DNA of 64,000 nucleotides from Pelagicoccus albus (lineage in GTDB: Bacteria; Verrucomicrobiota; Verrucomicrobiia; Opitutales; Opitutaceae). Positions within the stretch are counted from its first letter, which is position 1. The number at the start of each line of letters is the position of its first letter. Positions 55,267 to 64,000 of this stretch are shown here, one piece after another. The position numbers were made by a program, and so were the translations under genes. The DNA lies in the NCBI RefSeq assembly GCF_014230145.1, contig NZ_JACHVC010000013.1:992001-1056000 (forward strand), read 5' to 3'. The notes under the pieces were generated by a model that was not told the origin of the DNA, did no database searches, and saw only the letters and a program-made list of their open reading frames with translations.

Positions 55267-58200
55267 ATGAAACCTCACTCCCTTTCACCCAAAACCATAA
55301 CGGCCTCGGCAATACTCGTCCTTTCACTCCTTACTGCATGCTCAAAATCAGACAGTTCGCTTCGTTCCCTCGAGAAGGCGGAAGCGCACATGGCTGAGGA
55401 AAAATTCGCAGCGGCAGAGATCGAGCTGCGAAATGCGATCAAGGCGGATCCTGAGAATACGGGAGCGTTAAAAAACCTCGGCGAACTCTACTTCCTGCAA
55501 GGCCGATACCGAGCGGCCTACCAAGCCTTAAGGCCGCTCAAGAAAATAGAATCAAGCGACCTGGATAGCTTATTCCTAATTTCAACGATCGAACTCGCCG
55601 CTGGTCTTCACGACGAGGCGCGAACGGGCATTCGTCAGATCCTGAAGACCGATCCAACCCACGCCGGAGCATTAATCCTTTTGGCGAAATCGGGCCGTAA
55701 CGCTTCAGAAGCTCAAACCATCAAAGAAGAGCTCGAAGCCTACGAAGATTCGGCAGCCAAAAGCACTGCCTTAGCCATGATCGCTATCAGTACTCAGGAT
55801 CTGAATACTGCTGAAATCCTTTTGCAAAAAGCCATCGAACAAGATCCAAGTTTTCCAGAGGCCTATGGCACCCAGTACACCTTGGCTCTGTATCAGGGAG
55901 ATGCAAATAAAGCTGAGCAGAGCCTGAAGAAGGCAGCAGAGCTCTCCGAAGACCGTAGCGCTTTCTCCATTTCCTGGGCCCAGCTTCTCATGCGCAAAGG
56001 GGATTTGGCGGCAGCAGAAGAGTATTTAAGCGGTCTCGTAGAAAGAGCACCTGACTACCTCCCTGCCATCACGCAATACGCAGAGCTGCTCTTGCAGACC
56101 CAACGCAAAGAGGAGGCTCGAACATACATCGACAAAGCTCTCGCCCTTGATCCGTCTGACAATTCCACCATGCGCCTGAAAGGCGTCTTATTGCATGAGG
56201 ACCAAAAATTCGCCGAAGCTGTTTCTCAGCTCGAAGCTACGTTGCGAATCTACCCCAATGACCTGAGGGCGAAATTCCAATTGGCAATTTCATCCGTGGC
56301 GAACAACGACCTTATCGGTGGTAAACGCCTGATTTCCGAAGTTGTAAAAGCCGCGCCTCAGCATGTCGAAGCGAGTATATTGCTGGCTCGCCTGCAAGCC
56401 CGCGGCAACGAATTCGGAGCGGCCCAATCTACGCTGGAAAAACTCGTATCCGTTCAGCCCAATGCCATCAACGCCTGGTACTTGCTGGCGGATATAAACT
56501 ACCGTCAAGGAGACTACCAAAAGGCATTGGCCATCTATCAGGAACTCGGGAAGATGACCCCCGAAGCACCAATGCCTCAATACTTCAGCGGCATCGCCTT
56601 GCTTCAAATTGGCAATTTTGCACAAGCAAAAGCCTCCTTCGAAGAGGCACTCAAACTCGATCCAAATGGGGTTCTCGGCCTCGAGCAGCTCACCTCCCTA
56701 GACACCCGAGCGGGCAACAACGAGCAAGCCCTGCAACGCATACAATCTGTCTTGGACAACCAACCGGAATCCGGAGCTCTGTTGACCTTACTGGGTCAAA
56801 CTCAATTTGTGAGCGGTGATACGGAAAGTGCAAAAGCCACTCTCGAAAAAGCAATCCAAGCCGATCCAAACAGCCAGGTCGCCTACGTGGTATTGAGCCA
56901 AATCCTACAAGAAACAGGCGATACCCAAGAGGCCATTTCCCAGCTGGAAGCAGCAAGTCAAAGCAACCCTCAAGACATATCTATACTTACGAAACTGGCG
57001 CTCCTCTATGGGGCAGAGGACCAGACGAAGGCTGCCGAAGAGACCTACCTAAAAATCCTCAAAATCAACCCCAACTTCCTCCCCGCACTCAACAATCTAG
57101 CCTACAACTATTCCGTTGATGCCTCCCATTTGGACAAGGCCTTCGAATTGGCCCAGAGAGCTCGCTCCCTCTCTCCAACTGATCCCTACACCGCTGATAC
57201 CTTGGGCTGGGTGGCATTTCAAAGAGGCGACTACGCTTGGGCCCTTAGCCTGTTACAAGAGAGTGCTCGCAAACTGCCCGACCAGGCTGAGGTCGCCTTC
57301 CACATCGGGTCCGCCTACTACATGTTAGGCAACGCTGACTCTGCAATAGGTCCTCTCAGTAACGCCGCAGAAAAGGCTCCTGCCACCGAAGCGACTGAAG
57401 CCAAGGCCATGCTCAAAACGCTCGAGGCAAACATCGATTCACCCACTCCGGACCATATAAATTTCCTGAAGGAAAGAACAAATGGTACGCCGTCCGACCC
57501 TTTTGCGTGGCTAAAGCTCGCACAGATAGCAGAGACGAAAGGAAACAATGCTGAAGCTGAAGCGAACTACCAGAAGGCATTAGAAGTCAGTCCCAAGCAT
57601 TTGGAGGCAAAAATTGGCCTAGCAGAATTAGCTAGCAAAATGGGGCAAACCGATCGCTCGCTGAAATTGGCGGAAGAACTGAAAACGCTCTCGCCTAACG
57701 ACCCTAGGATCACATTGGTGCAGGCAAATGCTGCTTTTCGGGCAGGCGATTTCTTCCGGGCAACTGGTCTGTACTGGGAAGCTAAGCGCAATCTTCCCGA
57801 AGACACGGAAATCGAGCGAAACCTTGCCCATGCGCTCCTGGCTAGCGGGCAAGCGGAGGAAGCCTATTCCGAAGCAATCAAATCGGAGCTGGAGGACTTG
57901 AAGGCATTCGCTTCGAACTTGGATATCGCACTCAATGGGTCGGATATTGCTCCCACCGGAACCGACTTGTCTGCCAAACTGGCAAATGGCTACCAGTTGT
58001 TACAAAACGGAAGCGTCGAAGGGGCCAAGAAGAGTTTCGAAGAAATCCTCACCGAATATCCGCAACAAGCTCAAGCCAAGCTCGGGATCGCCAAATCCTT
58101 GCTGAGTCAGGACAGTTCTCTCGAACGGGTAATTGCCTTGGCAAGCGAGGTTCGCAACAACCATCCGAACAACCTAGAGGCCAAACTAGTACTCGCGATA

Positions 58201-58422
58201 GCCCGATACAAAACGGAACAATACGATCAGGCTAGGAGGATATTCTCCGCCCAAAGAACGGAAATCGAGACTCGTCCCAGCGCTTGTCTCTACTATGGAC
58301 TCACCCTCGAAAAGCTAGGTAACCCGGGAGAAGCGAAGACCTATCTGCAAAAGGCTATATCCCAATCACTCTCTGCCGAAGAGCGAAACCTGGCCGAGTC
58401 AGCCCTGCAACGGCTTGACTGA
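55267..58422 (+). CDS. prsT: PrsT-like TPR-repeat lipoprotein of the exosortase system
   Basis: A 1051-residue outer-membrane or periplasmic lipoprotein. The lipobox LSLLTACS ends at Cys25, followed by roughly 20 tandem TPR units, such as AAEIELRNAIKADPENTGAL, LQKAIEQDPSFPEAYG and AKASFEEALKLDPNGVLGL. Length and context match the exosortase-system TPR lipoprotein (PrsT). It may scaffold export or assembly of the polysaccharide. The start ATG is well supported by the signal peptide. Confidence 0.85.
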   Translation: MKPHSLSPKTITASAILVLSLLTACSKSDSSLRSLEKAEAHMAEEKFAAAEIELRNAIKADPENTGALKNLGELYFLQGRYRAAYQALRPLKKIESSDLDSLFLISTIELAAGLHDEARTGIRQILKTDPTHAGALILLAKSGRNASEAQTIKEELEAYEDSAAKSTALAMIAISTQDLNTAEILLQKAIEQDPSFPEAYGTQYTLALYQGDANKAEQSLKKAAELSEDRSAFSISWAQLLMRKGDLAAAEEYLSGLVERAPDYLPAITQYAELLLQTQRKEEARTYIDKALALDPSDNSTMRLKGVLLHEDQKFAEAVSQLEATLRIYPNDLRAKFQLAISSVANNDLIGGKRLISEVVKAAPQHVEASILLARLQARGNEFGAAQSTLEKLVSVQPNAINAWYLLADINYRQGDYQKALAIYQELGKMTPEAPMPQYFSGIALLQIGNFAQAKASFEEALKLDPNGVLGLEQLTSLDTRAGNNEQALQRIQSVLDNQPESGALLTLLGQTQFVSGDTESAKATLEKAIQADPNSQVAYVVLSQILQETGDTQEAISQLEAASQSNPQDISILTKLALLYGAEDQTKAAEETYLKILKINPNFLPALNNLAYNYSVDASHLDKAFELAQRARSLSPTDPYTADTLGWVAFQRGDYAWALSLLQESARKLPDQAEVAFHIGSAYYMLGNADSAIGPLSNAAEKAPATEATEAKAMLKTLEANIDSPTPDHINFLKERTNGTPSDPFAWLKLAQIAETKGNNAEAEANYQKALEVSPKHLEAKIGLAELASKMGQTDRSLKLAEELKTLSPNDPRITLVQANAAFRAGDFFRATGLYWEAKRNLPEDTEIERNLAHALLASGQAEEAYSEAIKSELEDLKAFASNLDIALNGSDIAPTGTDLSAKLANGYQLLQNGSVEGAKKSFEEILTEYPQQAQAKLGIAKSLLSQDSSLERVIALASEVRNNHPNNLEAKLVLAIARYKTEQYDQARRIFSAQRTEIETRPSACLYYGLTLEKLGNPGEAKTYLQKAISQSLSAEERNLAESALQRLD

Positions 58423-58649
58423 GGAAAATTAAGCAACGACGCGTCAAAGAGTTCACCAATCTGAGTGAACTCGACCAAAAGTGGATACTTCCATCAAGGA
58501 GGGACTATTACGGTCGAATAGAGAAAGGTTAAAAGCCGAACGGCATAAACCGGTTTCCAGATACACCAGTTCCCGATTACAAAAGGCTGCTGGTTTGTCT
58601 GAGAAGGCTCCGTTGGGCCAGAAGTTAAACCACTATCCTATTCCCACTT

Positions 58650-60011
58650 TTGAAACCCACAAAGCCAACTTTGCTAATCGTAGAGGATAATGAGGAGTTC
58701 CGCGAACTGATGCGGGAAAACCTCAGTTCCGACTACCAAATTCTGCAAGCTGGGAATAAGGAGGGAGCGCTTAAAGCCCTGCGACGCGACCACCCTGAGG
58801 TAGTGGTGCTGGATTTGGGCCTGCCTCCGAGTCCAAACCTGGCGGACCAAGGGATCGAGACTCTCGACGAGATCAAAAGGAGAAGTCCGAAAACCAAAGT
58901 CGTCATTATTTCCGGACAAGGAGCACAGGAAGCCGGGCCAGAAGCCATCGAACACGGGGCTTACGACTTTCTCACCAAACCGGTAGACAGCGTCGTTCTA
59001 CGCAATGTCCTTAGCCGTTGCTTCTACATTGCCGACCTCGATCGCATGACCCCTCCCTCCCCTAAGAAGAGGAACACAGTTGAGAGCTACGAGGGAATCA
59101 TAGGGGAATGCGACCAAATGCGTAGCCTCTTCAAATTGACGGGCAAAGTAGCTAAGACTGACGCCCCAGTCATGATACTGGGAGAAAGCGGTACCGGTAA
59201 GGAAATGATCGCCAAAGCGATCCATAACCGATCAGCCTTCGCGGAGGGTCCCTTTATACCGATCAATTGCAGCGCCATTCCAGAAAACCTTTTGGAGAGC
59301 GAACTCTTTGGCCATGAACGCGGATCCTTCACGGGAGCCGACCAAAAGAAGGTCGGAAAAATCGAGCAGGCACAGGGAGGAACCCTTTTTCTCGACGAGA
59401 TAGGCGACGTGCCGCTCAACGTCCAAGTAAAGCTGCTTCGGTTTCTACAGGAGAAGTACATCGAACGAGTGGGAGGTACCGCTCAAATCCCCATTTCTAC
59501 CCGCATTTTAGCTGCCACCAACGTGGATCTCAAAAAAGCGATTTCCGAAGGGAAATTTCGAGAGGACTTCTATTTTCGCTTAGCGGTCGTGGAACTGGAA
59601 ATGCCACCCCTTCGCGAGCGAGGGCAAGACGTCATCTGCTTGGCTAAGAGTTTCTTGGACAAGTATTCCGTCGAAGCAGGAAACCCGAAGCTGAAACTTA
59701 GTTCCGAGGCCCTTACTCTAATAGAAACGTATTCTTGGGTCGGCAATGTTCGCGAATTGCAAAACCGCATCAGACGGGCCGCCATCTTGGCAGAAAACGA
59801 TGAAATCGGGCCAGAAGATCTGCAGATCACACCAAGTGAAAACCCAGTTCACTGCTCGACCTTGAAAGAGGCTAAAGAAAACTTGGAGCGTGATATGATA
59901 ACGGCAGCATTGAAAAAACACCGCAAAAACATCACCGCTGCCGCTGCCGACTTGGGAATCAGCCGACCAACCTTCTATGAGATGATGGACCGCCTTTCGA
60001 TTGATAGGTAG
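58650..60011 (+). CDS. prsR: PrsR-like sigma-54-dependent response regulator
   Basis: A 453-residue NtrC-family activator. The receiver domain has the acid pair in LLIVEDNEEF and phospho-acceptor D55 (VVLDLGLPPSPN), the Lys in FLTKPVD. The AAA+ domain has Walker A GESGTGKE (178-185), the sigma-54 contact loop RGSFTGA (224-230, GSFTGA rather than GAFTGA), and an FIS-type HTH at the end (ITAAAADLGISRPTFYEMM). The gap lengths match the PEP-CTERM-box regulator PrsR. The frame allows only a TTG start at 58650 after an in-frame stop at 58626, so the start is unusual. No PrsK kinase is nearby. Confidence 0.85.
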   Translation: MKPTKPTLLIVEDNEEFRELMRENLSSDYQILQAGNKEGALKALRRDHPEVVVLDLGLPPSPNLADQGIETLDEIKRRSPKTKVVIISGQGAQEAGPEAIEHGAYDFLTKPVDSVVLRNVLSRCFYIADLDRMTPPSPKKRNTVESYEGIIGECDQMRSLFKLTGKVAKTDAPVMILGESGTGKEMIAKAIHNRSAFAEGPFIPINCSAIPENLLESELFGHERGSFTGADQKKVGKIEQAQGGTLFLDEIGDVPLNVQVKLLRFLQEKYIERVGGTAQIPISTRILAATNVDLKKAISEGKFREDFYFRLAVVELEMPPLRERGQDVICLAKSFLDKYSVEAGNPKLKLSSEALTLIETYSWVGNVRELQNRIRRAAILAENDEIGPEDLQITPSENPVHCSTLKEAKENLERDMITAALKKHRKNITAAAADLGISRPTFYEMMDRLSIDR

Positions 60012-60121
60012 CATAAGCTATTGCTCGACATTTCACGCTCCTGCATCTCGAATCCTAGGATACTCAGAATTGCTTCTCCGGTGGTTGACGGGAGGCGAGT
60101 AACGCTTGGATCACTGAACAT

Positions 60122-61972
60122 ATGTGCGGAATCGTTGGATACATCGGGCAGGACAACGCTGCCCCCATTCTACTTAACGGACTGAAACGCTTGGAATACC
60201 GTGGATACGACTCCGCAGGTATGGCCACGCTCCAGAAAGATGGTAGCATCCTTGCAACTCGGAGAGTTGGTAAAGTGGCGAATCTGGCCGCAGCATTGCC
60301 GAGCAATAAGGAAGACGCCGGCTTAGGGATCAGCCACACCAGATGGGCCACCCATGGTGGCGTGACTGAGCCCAACACGCACCCTCATAGCTCTGACGAC
60401 GGCATCATTCACATCGTCCACAACGGGGTAATCGAAAACTACCAGCAGCTGAAAGTATCGCTCTCTGCAAAAGGTATCGCATTTCACAACGAAACCGATT
60501 CGGAAGTCCTCTCGAACCTAATTGCCTACACCCTCAAAAAGCTGGCGGAACCGATTTCTGAAAAAACGGTACTCAAAGCGATTCGACAGAGTCTCGTACA
60601 AGTCGAGGGCACCTACGGCTTGGCCATTATTTGCTCCAAATGCCCGGGGTCACTCTTCGGAGCGCGCAAAGGCAGCCCGCTTATTTTGGGAATCGGCAAA
60701 AACGAAATGATGCTCGCTAGCGACGCGAGCGCTGTACGGGCTCGGACAAAAGAAGTCGTTTATCTCGAAGATAGCCAAATCGTCGCCCTTAGCGGTGAGA
60801 ACTTCTCTATCACAACGCTCGAGGAGGCCGAAGTCATCCCTGAGATCAGCACAATCTCCTGGAAAGACGAAGAAGCGCAGCTGGGCGATTTTGAGCACTT
60901 CATGTTGAAAGAGATCAACGAGCAGCCGCTCGCTCTCGAAAACGCATTTCGTGGCCGTCTCAACATGAGCGAGGGAACCTGTAAATTCGGCGGACTGAAC
61001 CTCTCTCGTAAGAACATTCGCCAAATTGACCGCATCCTGATCGTGGCTTGTGGCACCGCTTGGCATTCCGGTTTGGTGGGCGAATACCTGATCGAGAAAT
61101 ATTCCCGTATCCCAGTCGAAGTGGAATATGCTAGCGAGTTTCGCTATCGGAACGCCCCGATGGATAAGAACACCTTGGTCATCGTGATCAGTCAAAGCGG
61201 TGAAACCATCGACACTTTGGAAGCTCAAAGAGAGGCCCAAAGAAAAGGTTACCACGTCATCGGAATCATAAACAACGTGGGCTCTACCATTGCCCGCGAA
61301 AACGACGGAGGCATCTATCAGCACTCGGGACCCGAAATTGGAGTGGCTTCCACGAAAGCTTTCACCTCTCAGCTTCTCATCCTCTCCATGCTTTCCGTCT
61401 ACCTCGGCCGTACACGCGACCTCTCTTACGCAGATGGCTGCCAAATGGTGGAGGCGATTCGCACTTTGCCAAAGCTGGTCGAGCAAACTCTAGAACTTGG
61501 AGAAGAAATCCAGTCCATCGCTAAAGCTTACGCCAAGAATAAGGATTTTCTCTTCCTCGGGCGGTTGGAAATGTTCCCTATCGCTCTTGAAGGAGCCTTA
61601 AAGCTGAAGGAAATCAGCTACATCCACGCGGAGGGTTACCCGGCAGCGGAAATGAAACACGGCCCTATCGCTCTGATCTCCGAGGACTGCCCGAGTATCG
61701 TGATTGTCCCTGACGACGAAACGCTCAAAAAGAACCTTTCAAGCGTCCAGGAGGTCCGAGCTCGCAAGGGTAAGGTCATTATCATCACCGATTCCTACGA
61801 CATACCGGCACATTTGGCTGACGAGATTATCACCGTGCCAAAATCCCACAATTGCGTCCGTCCGATCTTGATGACAATCCCGCTTCAGCTGCTGAGTTAC
61901 TACATCGCAGTCGAACTAGGGAGAGACGTGGACAAACCTCGAAACCTCGCCAAGAGCGTCACGGTCGAGTAA
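60122..61972 (+). CDS. glmS: Glutamine--fructose-6-phosphate aminotransferase (isomerizing)
   Basis: A 616-residue enzyme of amino-sugar synthesis, making glucosamine-6-phosphate for peptidoglycan and polysaccharide. Cys2 (MCGIVGYIGQ) is the glutaminase nucleophile. The glutaminase domain includes GISHTRWATHG. The two SIS domains have IVACGTAWHSGL, VIVISQSGETIDTL and GRLEMFPIALEGALKLKEI, and the C-terminus PRNLAKSVTVE matches the usual end. It is close to the normal length. A strong bidirectional terminator follows at 61994. Confidence 0.97.
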   Translation: MCGIVGYIGQDNAAPILLNGLKRLEYRGYDSAGMATLQKDGSILATRRVGKVANLAAALPSNKEDAGLGISHTRWATHGGVTEPNTHPHSSDDGIIHIVHNGVIENYQQLKVSLSAKGIAFHNETDSEVLSNLIAYTLKKLAEPISEKTVLKAIRQSLVQVEGTYGLAIICSKCPGSLFGARKGSPLILGIGKNEMMLASDASAVRARTKEVVYLEDSQIVALSGENFSITTLEEAEVIPEISTISWKDEEAQLGDFEHFMLKEINEQPLALENAFRGRLNMSEGTCKFGGLNLSRKNIRQIDRILIVACGTAWHSGLVGEYLIEKYSRIPVEVEYASEFRYRNAPMDKNTLVIVISQSGETIDTLEAQREAQRKGYHVIGIINNVGSTIARENDGGIYQHSGPEIGVASTKAFTSQLLILSMLSVYLGRTRDLSYADGCQMVEAIRTLPKLVEQTLELGEEIQSIAKAYAKNKDFLFLGRLEMFPIALEGALKLKEISYIHAEGYPAAEMKHGPIALISEDCPSIVIVPDDETLKKNLSSVQEVRARKGKVIIITDSYDIPAHLADEIITVPKSHNCVRPILMTIPLQLLSYYIAVELGRDVDKPRNLAKSVTVE

Positions 61973-61993
61973 GCAATTCCATTTTTCGCTCAC

Positions 61994-62028
61994 AAAAAAG
62001 GCGTTCCCTTTCTCGGGAACGCCTTTTT
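61994..62028. terminator. Bidirectional terminator between glmS and rmlA
   Basis: GGCGTTCCC and GGGAACGCC pair perfectly around TTTCTC with A and T runs on each side. It can end both glmS and the convergent rmlA. Confidence 0.9.
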
Positions 62029-62048
62029 GCGTAAAATGTTTTCGGCCT

Positions 62049-62927
62049 TTATTTGAGCAGCTGGCGCAGATAGTTCGCGTAGCTCGTCTTGCCCAGGAAC
62101 GCGATGCGCTCCTCGAGCGCCTCGCGGGTCAGCCAGCCCTTCTCGTAGCCGATCCCCTCCAGACAGGCCATCTTTAGGCCTTGCCGCTCCTCGAGGACCT
62201 GGACGAACTGTCCGGCCTCCATCAGGTTCTTGTGGGTACCGGTATCAAGCCAGGCGGTTCCTCGCCCCAAAAGCTCCACGTTCAAGTCGCCGATTTCCAG
62301 GTAGGCCTGGTTCAGGTCGGTGATCTCGAGCTCCCCGCGGGGGGAAGGCTTTATCTTCTTGGCGAACTCCACAACCCGCTCGTCGTAGAAGTAGAGCCCG
62401 GGAACCGCGTAGTTGGATTTTGGATTCTCGGGCTTCTCCTCGATCGAGACGACTTTGCCGTCCGGGTCGAACTCGACCACGCCGTAGGCTTTCGGGTCGG
62501 CCACGTTGTAGCCGAAAATGGTAGATCCCTCCGACCGCTGGTCCGCGGCCTTGAGGGTGCGCACGAGATCGTGGCCGTAGAAGAGGTTGTCTCCAAGGAC
62601 AAGGGCCGCCGGAGCGCCGTCGAGGAATTCCTCGCCGATTAGGAATGCCTGGGCCAGACCGTCCGGGCTAGGCTGGACCTCGTAGCTGAAACTCACCCCA
62701 AAGGCGGAGCCGTCGCCGAGCAGGCGCTCGAAAAGCGGCGTGTCCTGTGGGGTGGAAATGATGAGGATCTCGCGGATCCCGGCCAGCATCAGCAGCGAGA
62801 TCGGATAGTAGATCATCGGCTTGTCGTAGATCGGCATCAGCTGCTTGGATACCGCGATCGTGCAAGGATAGAGTCTGGTTCCGGATCCGCCCGCAAGGAC
62901 GATCCCTTTTCTTGGCTTTGCGCTCAT
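62049..62927 (-). CDS. rmlA: Glucose-1-phosphate thymidylyltransferase
   Basis: A 292-residue enzyme for the first step of dTDP-L-rhamnose synthesis. [20 protein letters not shown] is the nucleotide-binding loop, followed by [41 protein letters not shown] and [19 protein letters not shown], all RmlA marks. It is 29 bases downstream of rmlB in the same direction, so they form an operon. The DNA is visibly more G+C-rich than glmS next door. Confidence 0.95.
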   Translation of the reverse strand: MSAKPRKGIVLAGGSGTRLYPCTIAVSKQLMPIYDKPMIYYPISLLMLAGIREILIISTPQDTPLFERLLGDGSAFGVSFSYEVQPSPDGLAQAFLIGEEFLDGAPAALVLGDNLFYGHDLVRTLKAADQRSEGSTIFGYNVADPKAYGVVEFDPDGKVVSIEEKPENPKSNYAVPGLYFYDERVVEFAKKIKPSPRGELEITDLNQAYLEIGDLNVELLGRGTAWLDTGTHKNLMEAGQFVQVLEERQGLKMACLEGIGYEKGWLTREALEERIAFLGKTSYANYLRQLLK

Positions 62928-62956
62928 AAGCTAGGGTTTTGGAGAATTGGGTCCGG

Positions 62957-64000
62957 CTAGGCCTGGCCGAGGCGCTCGCGGGCGTACTTCTTCTCGGCGA
63001 TGTCCTTGCACCAGTCCTGGTTGTCCAGGTACCACTGCACGGTCTTGCGGATGCCGCTGTCGAAGGTCTCGGCAGGCACCCAGCCGCACTCCTTCTCGCT
63101 GCGTTCGCAGTTGATGGCGTAGCGGCGGTCGTGGCCGGGACGGTCCTTCACGTAGGTGATCAGGTCCTCGTACTTGGCGATGCCCGCCTTTTGGGCGGAC
63201 TCGTTGGCCGAAACGGGAGCCAGCTCGTCGAGCAAGGAGCAGATGCGCTTCACGATCTGGATGTTCTCCATCTCGCTGCGGCCGCCGATGCAGTAGGTCT
63301 CGCCGAGAGCCCCCTTTTCGAGAGCGGCGAGAATGCCGGTGCAGTGGTCCTCCACGAAGAGCCAGTCGCGGATCTGCTTGCCGTCGCCATAGATGGGAAG
63401 GGGCTTGGCCTCCAAAGCGTTCAAGGTGACGAGCGGGATCAGCTTCTCCGGGAACTGGAACGGGCCGTAGTTGTTGGAGCAGTTGGTGGTGACCACCGGC
63501 ATGCCGTAGGTATGGAAGTAGGCGCGCACCAGGAAGTCGCTGGACGCCTTGGACGCCGAGTAAGGGCTGTTCGGGGCATAAGGCGTGGTCTCGCAGAAGG
63601 CGGGGTCGTTGGGACCGAGAGTGCCGAACACCTCGTCGGTAGAGACGTGGAGGAAGCGGAAGCCTGACTTGGCTTCGCCTTCAAGGCCGGACCAGAAGTG
63701 GCGGGCCGCCTCCAGCATGCGAAGCGTGCCGGTAACGTTGGTTTCCACGAAAGGTTCAGGAGTGTCGATGGAGCGGTCCACGTGGCTTTCCGCCGCGAAG
63801 TGGACGATCGAGCCAACCGAATACTCCTCCAGCAGGGAGGATATCTTGGCCTGGTCCAGAATGCTGGTCTCGGAAAAGACGTACTCCGGAGAGTCTGCCA
63901 GGTCGCTCAGGTTGGCGGGATTGCCGGCGTAGGTGAGCGAGTCGACATTGACGATCCGGTCGTAGCCGGACGCCTTGAGCAGGGCCGCGCCGTCCCGAAG
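62957..64000 (-). CDS. rmlB: dTDP-glucose 4,6-dehydratase (5' end outside window)
   Basis: The open frame runs uninterrupted from the right edge, giving 347 residues with the first perhaps 15-20 absent. It converts dTDP-glucose to the 4-keto-6-deoxy sugar. SLTYAGNPANLSDL, HFAAESHVDRSID, VSTDEVFG (catalytic Thr/Asp/Glu) and PYSASKASSDFLVRAYF (YxxxK) are clear, as are GPFQFPEKLIPLVTLNA and RPGHDRRYAI. The strand reading starts at codon ctt at 64000-63998. The ATG within (63781) is internal and not the start. Confidence 0.93.
   Translation of the reverse strand, partial: LRDGAALLKASGYDRIVNVDSLTYAGNPANLSDLADSPEYVFSETSILDQAKISSLLEEYSVGSIVHFAAESHVDRSIDTPEPFVETNVTGTLRMLEAARHFWSGLEGEAKSGFRFLHVSTDEVFGTLGPNDPAFCETTPYAPNSPYSASKASSDFLVRAYFHTYGMPVVTTNCSNNYGPFQFPEKLIPLVTLNALEAKPLPIYGDGKQIRDWLFVEDHCTGILAALEKGALGETYCIGGRSEMENIQIVKRICSLLDELAPVSANESAQKAGIAKYEDLITYVKDRPGHDRRYAINCERSEKECGWVPAETFDSGIRKTVQWYLDNQDWCKDIAEKKYARERLGQA

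Noticed and set aside
60650-61486. A 278-residue minus-strand open frame
   Set aside because: Antisense to glmS, whose domains are complete. No recognisable motif of its own.
62939-63667. A 242-residue open frame on the plus strand
   Set aside because: It lies fully antisense to rmlB, which has strong family motifs. The Leu/Val/Ala-rich translation is a typical shadow of G+C-rich coding sequence.

Overview
The window looks like a chromosomal segment from a Gram-negative bacterium, most plausibly a marine Verrucomicrobiota of the Opitutae/Puniceicoccales type (Pelagicoccus-like). This placement is an inference from the gene mix: a stand-alone SWIB protein, ExbB/TonB units, exosortase with a PrsT-like TPR lipoprotein and PrsR-like regulator, and moderate GC. 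There is no rRNA and no other phylogenetic marker I can align by eye. I saw no insertion sequence, prophage or CRISPR array.

Region 1 (1-12.2 kb) is general chromosome. It holds a Ski2-like helicase, an EEP-family phosphodiesterase, a SWIB protein, a receiver protein divergent from a LuxR-type regulator whose phospho-acceptor Asp is Glu, a Ysc84/SYLF lipoprotein-like protein, an ExbB-TonB pair plus a second TonB, and a two-subunit molybdenum hydroxylase (2Fe-2S subunit plus Tat-exported large subunit). Both TonB promoters carry TACA-NN-TGTA palindromes of the BlaI/MecI/CopY type.

Region 2 (12.2-17.2 kb) has a tRNA-Ser(UGA) with a duplicated 3' tail, then a nucleotidyltransferase-like protein with a degenerate loop and an 1106-residue protein joining a GHMP-kinase-like half to a UDPGP-type nucleotidyltransferase half.

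Region 3 (17.2-60 kb) is a very large surface or extracellular polysaccharide locus. It includes a FemAB-like acyltransferase, a Wzc-like chain-length protein, an Alg14/Alg13-type glycosyltransferase pair, a GDP-mannose dehydrogenase with the AlgD active-site motif, at least eight GT2/GT4 glycosyltransferases, a Wzy-like polymerase, two hexapeptide acyltransferases, three membrane acyltransferases, two paralogous Wzx-type flippases, a sulfotransferase, and a secreted multidomain protein. Scattered within 42-54 kb is a set that together could make and use a polyprenyl-phosphate pentose donor, as in mycobacterial decaprenylphosphoryl-arabinose synthesis: HAD-UbiA, DprE2-like SDR, SMR/ArnE-like carrier, DprE1-like oxidase and a GT39 transferase. 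The block ends with exosortase, PrsT-like TPR lipoprotein and PrsR-like sigma-54 activator.

Region 4 (60.1-64 kb) supplies sugar precursors: glmS, then rmlB-rmlA on the opposite strand (rmlB runs off the window). The rml pair is visibly richer in G+C than glmS next to it. No initiating phosphoglycosyltransferase, Wza exporter or PrsK kinase is present, so the pathway must be completed by genes elsewhere.
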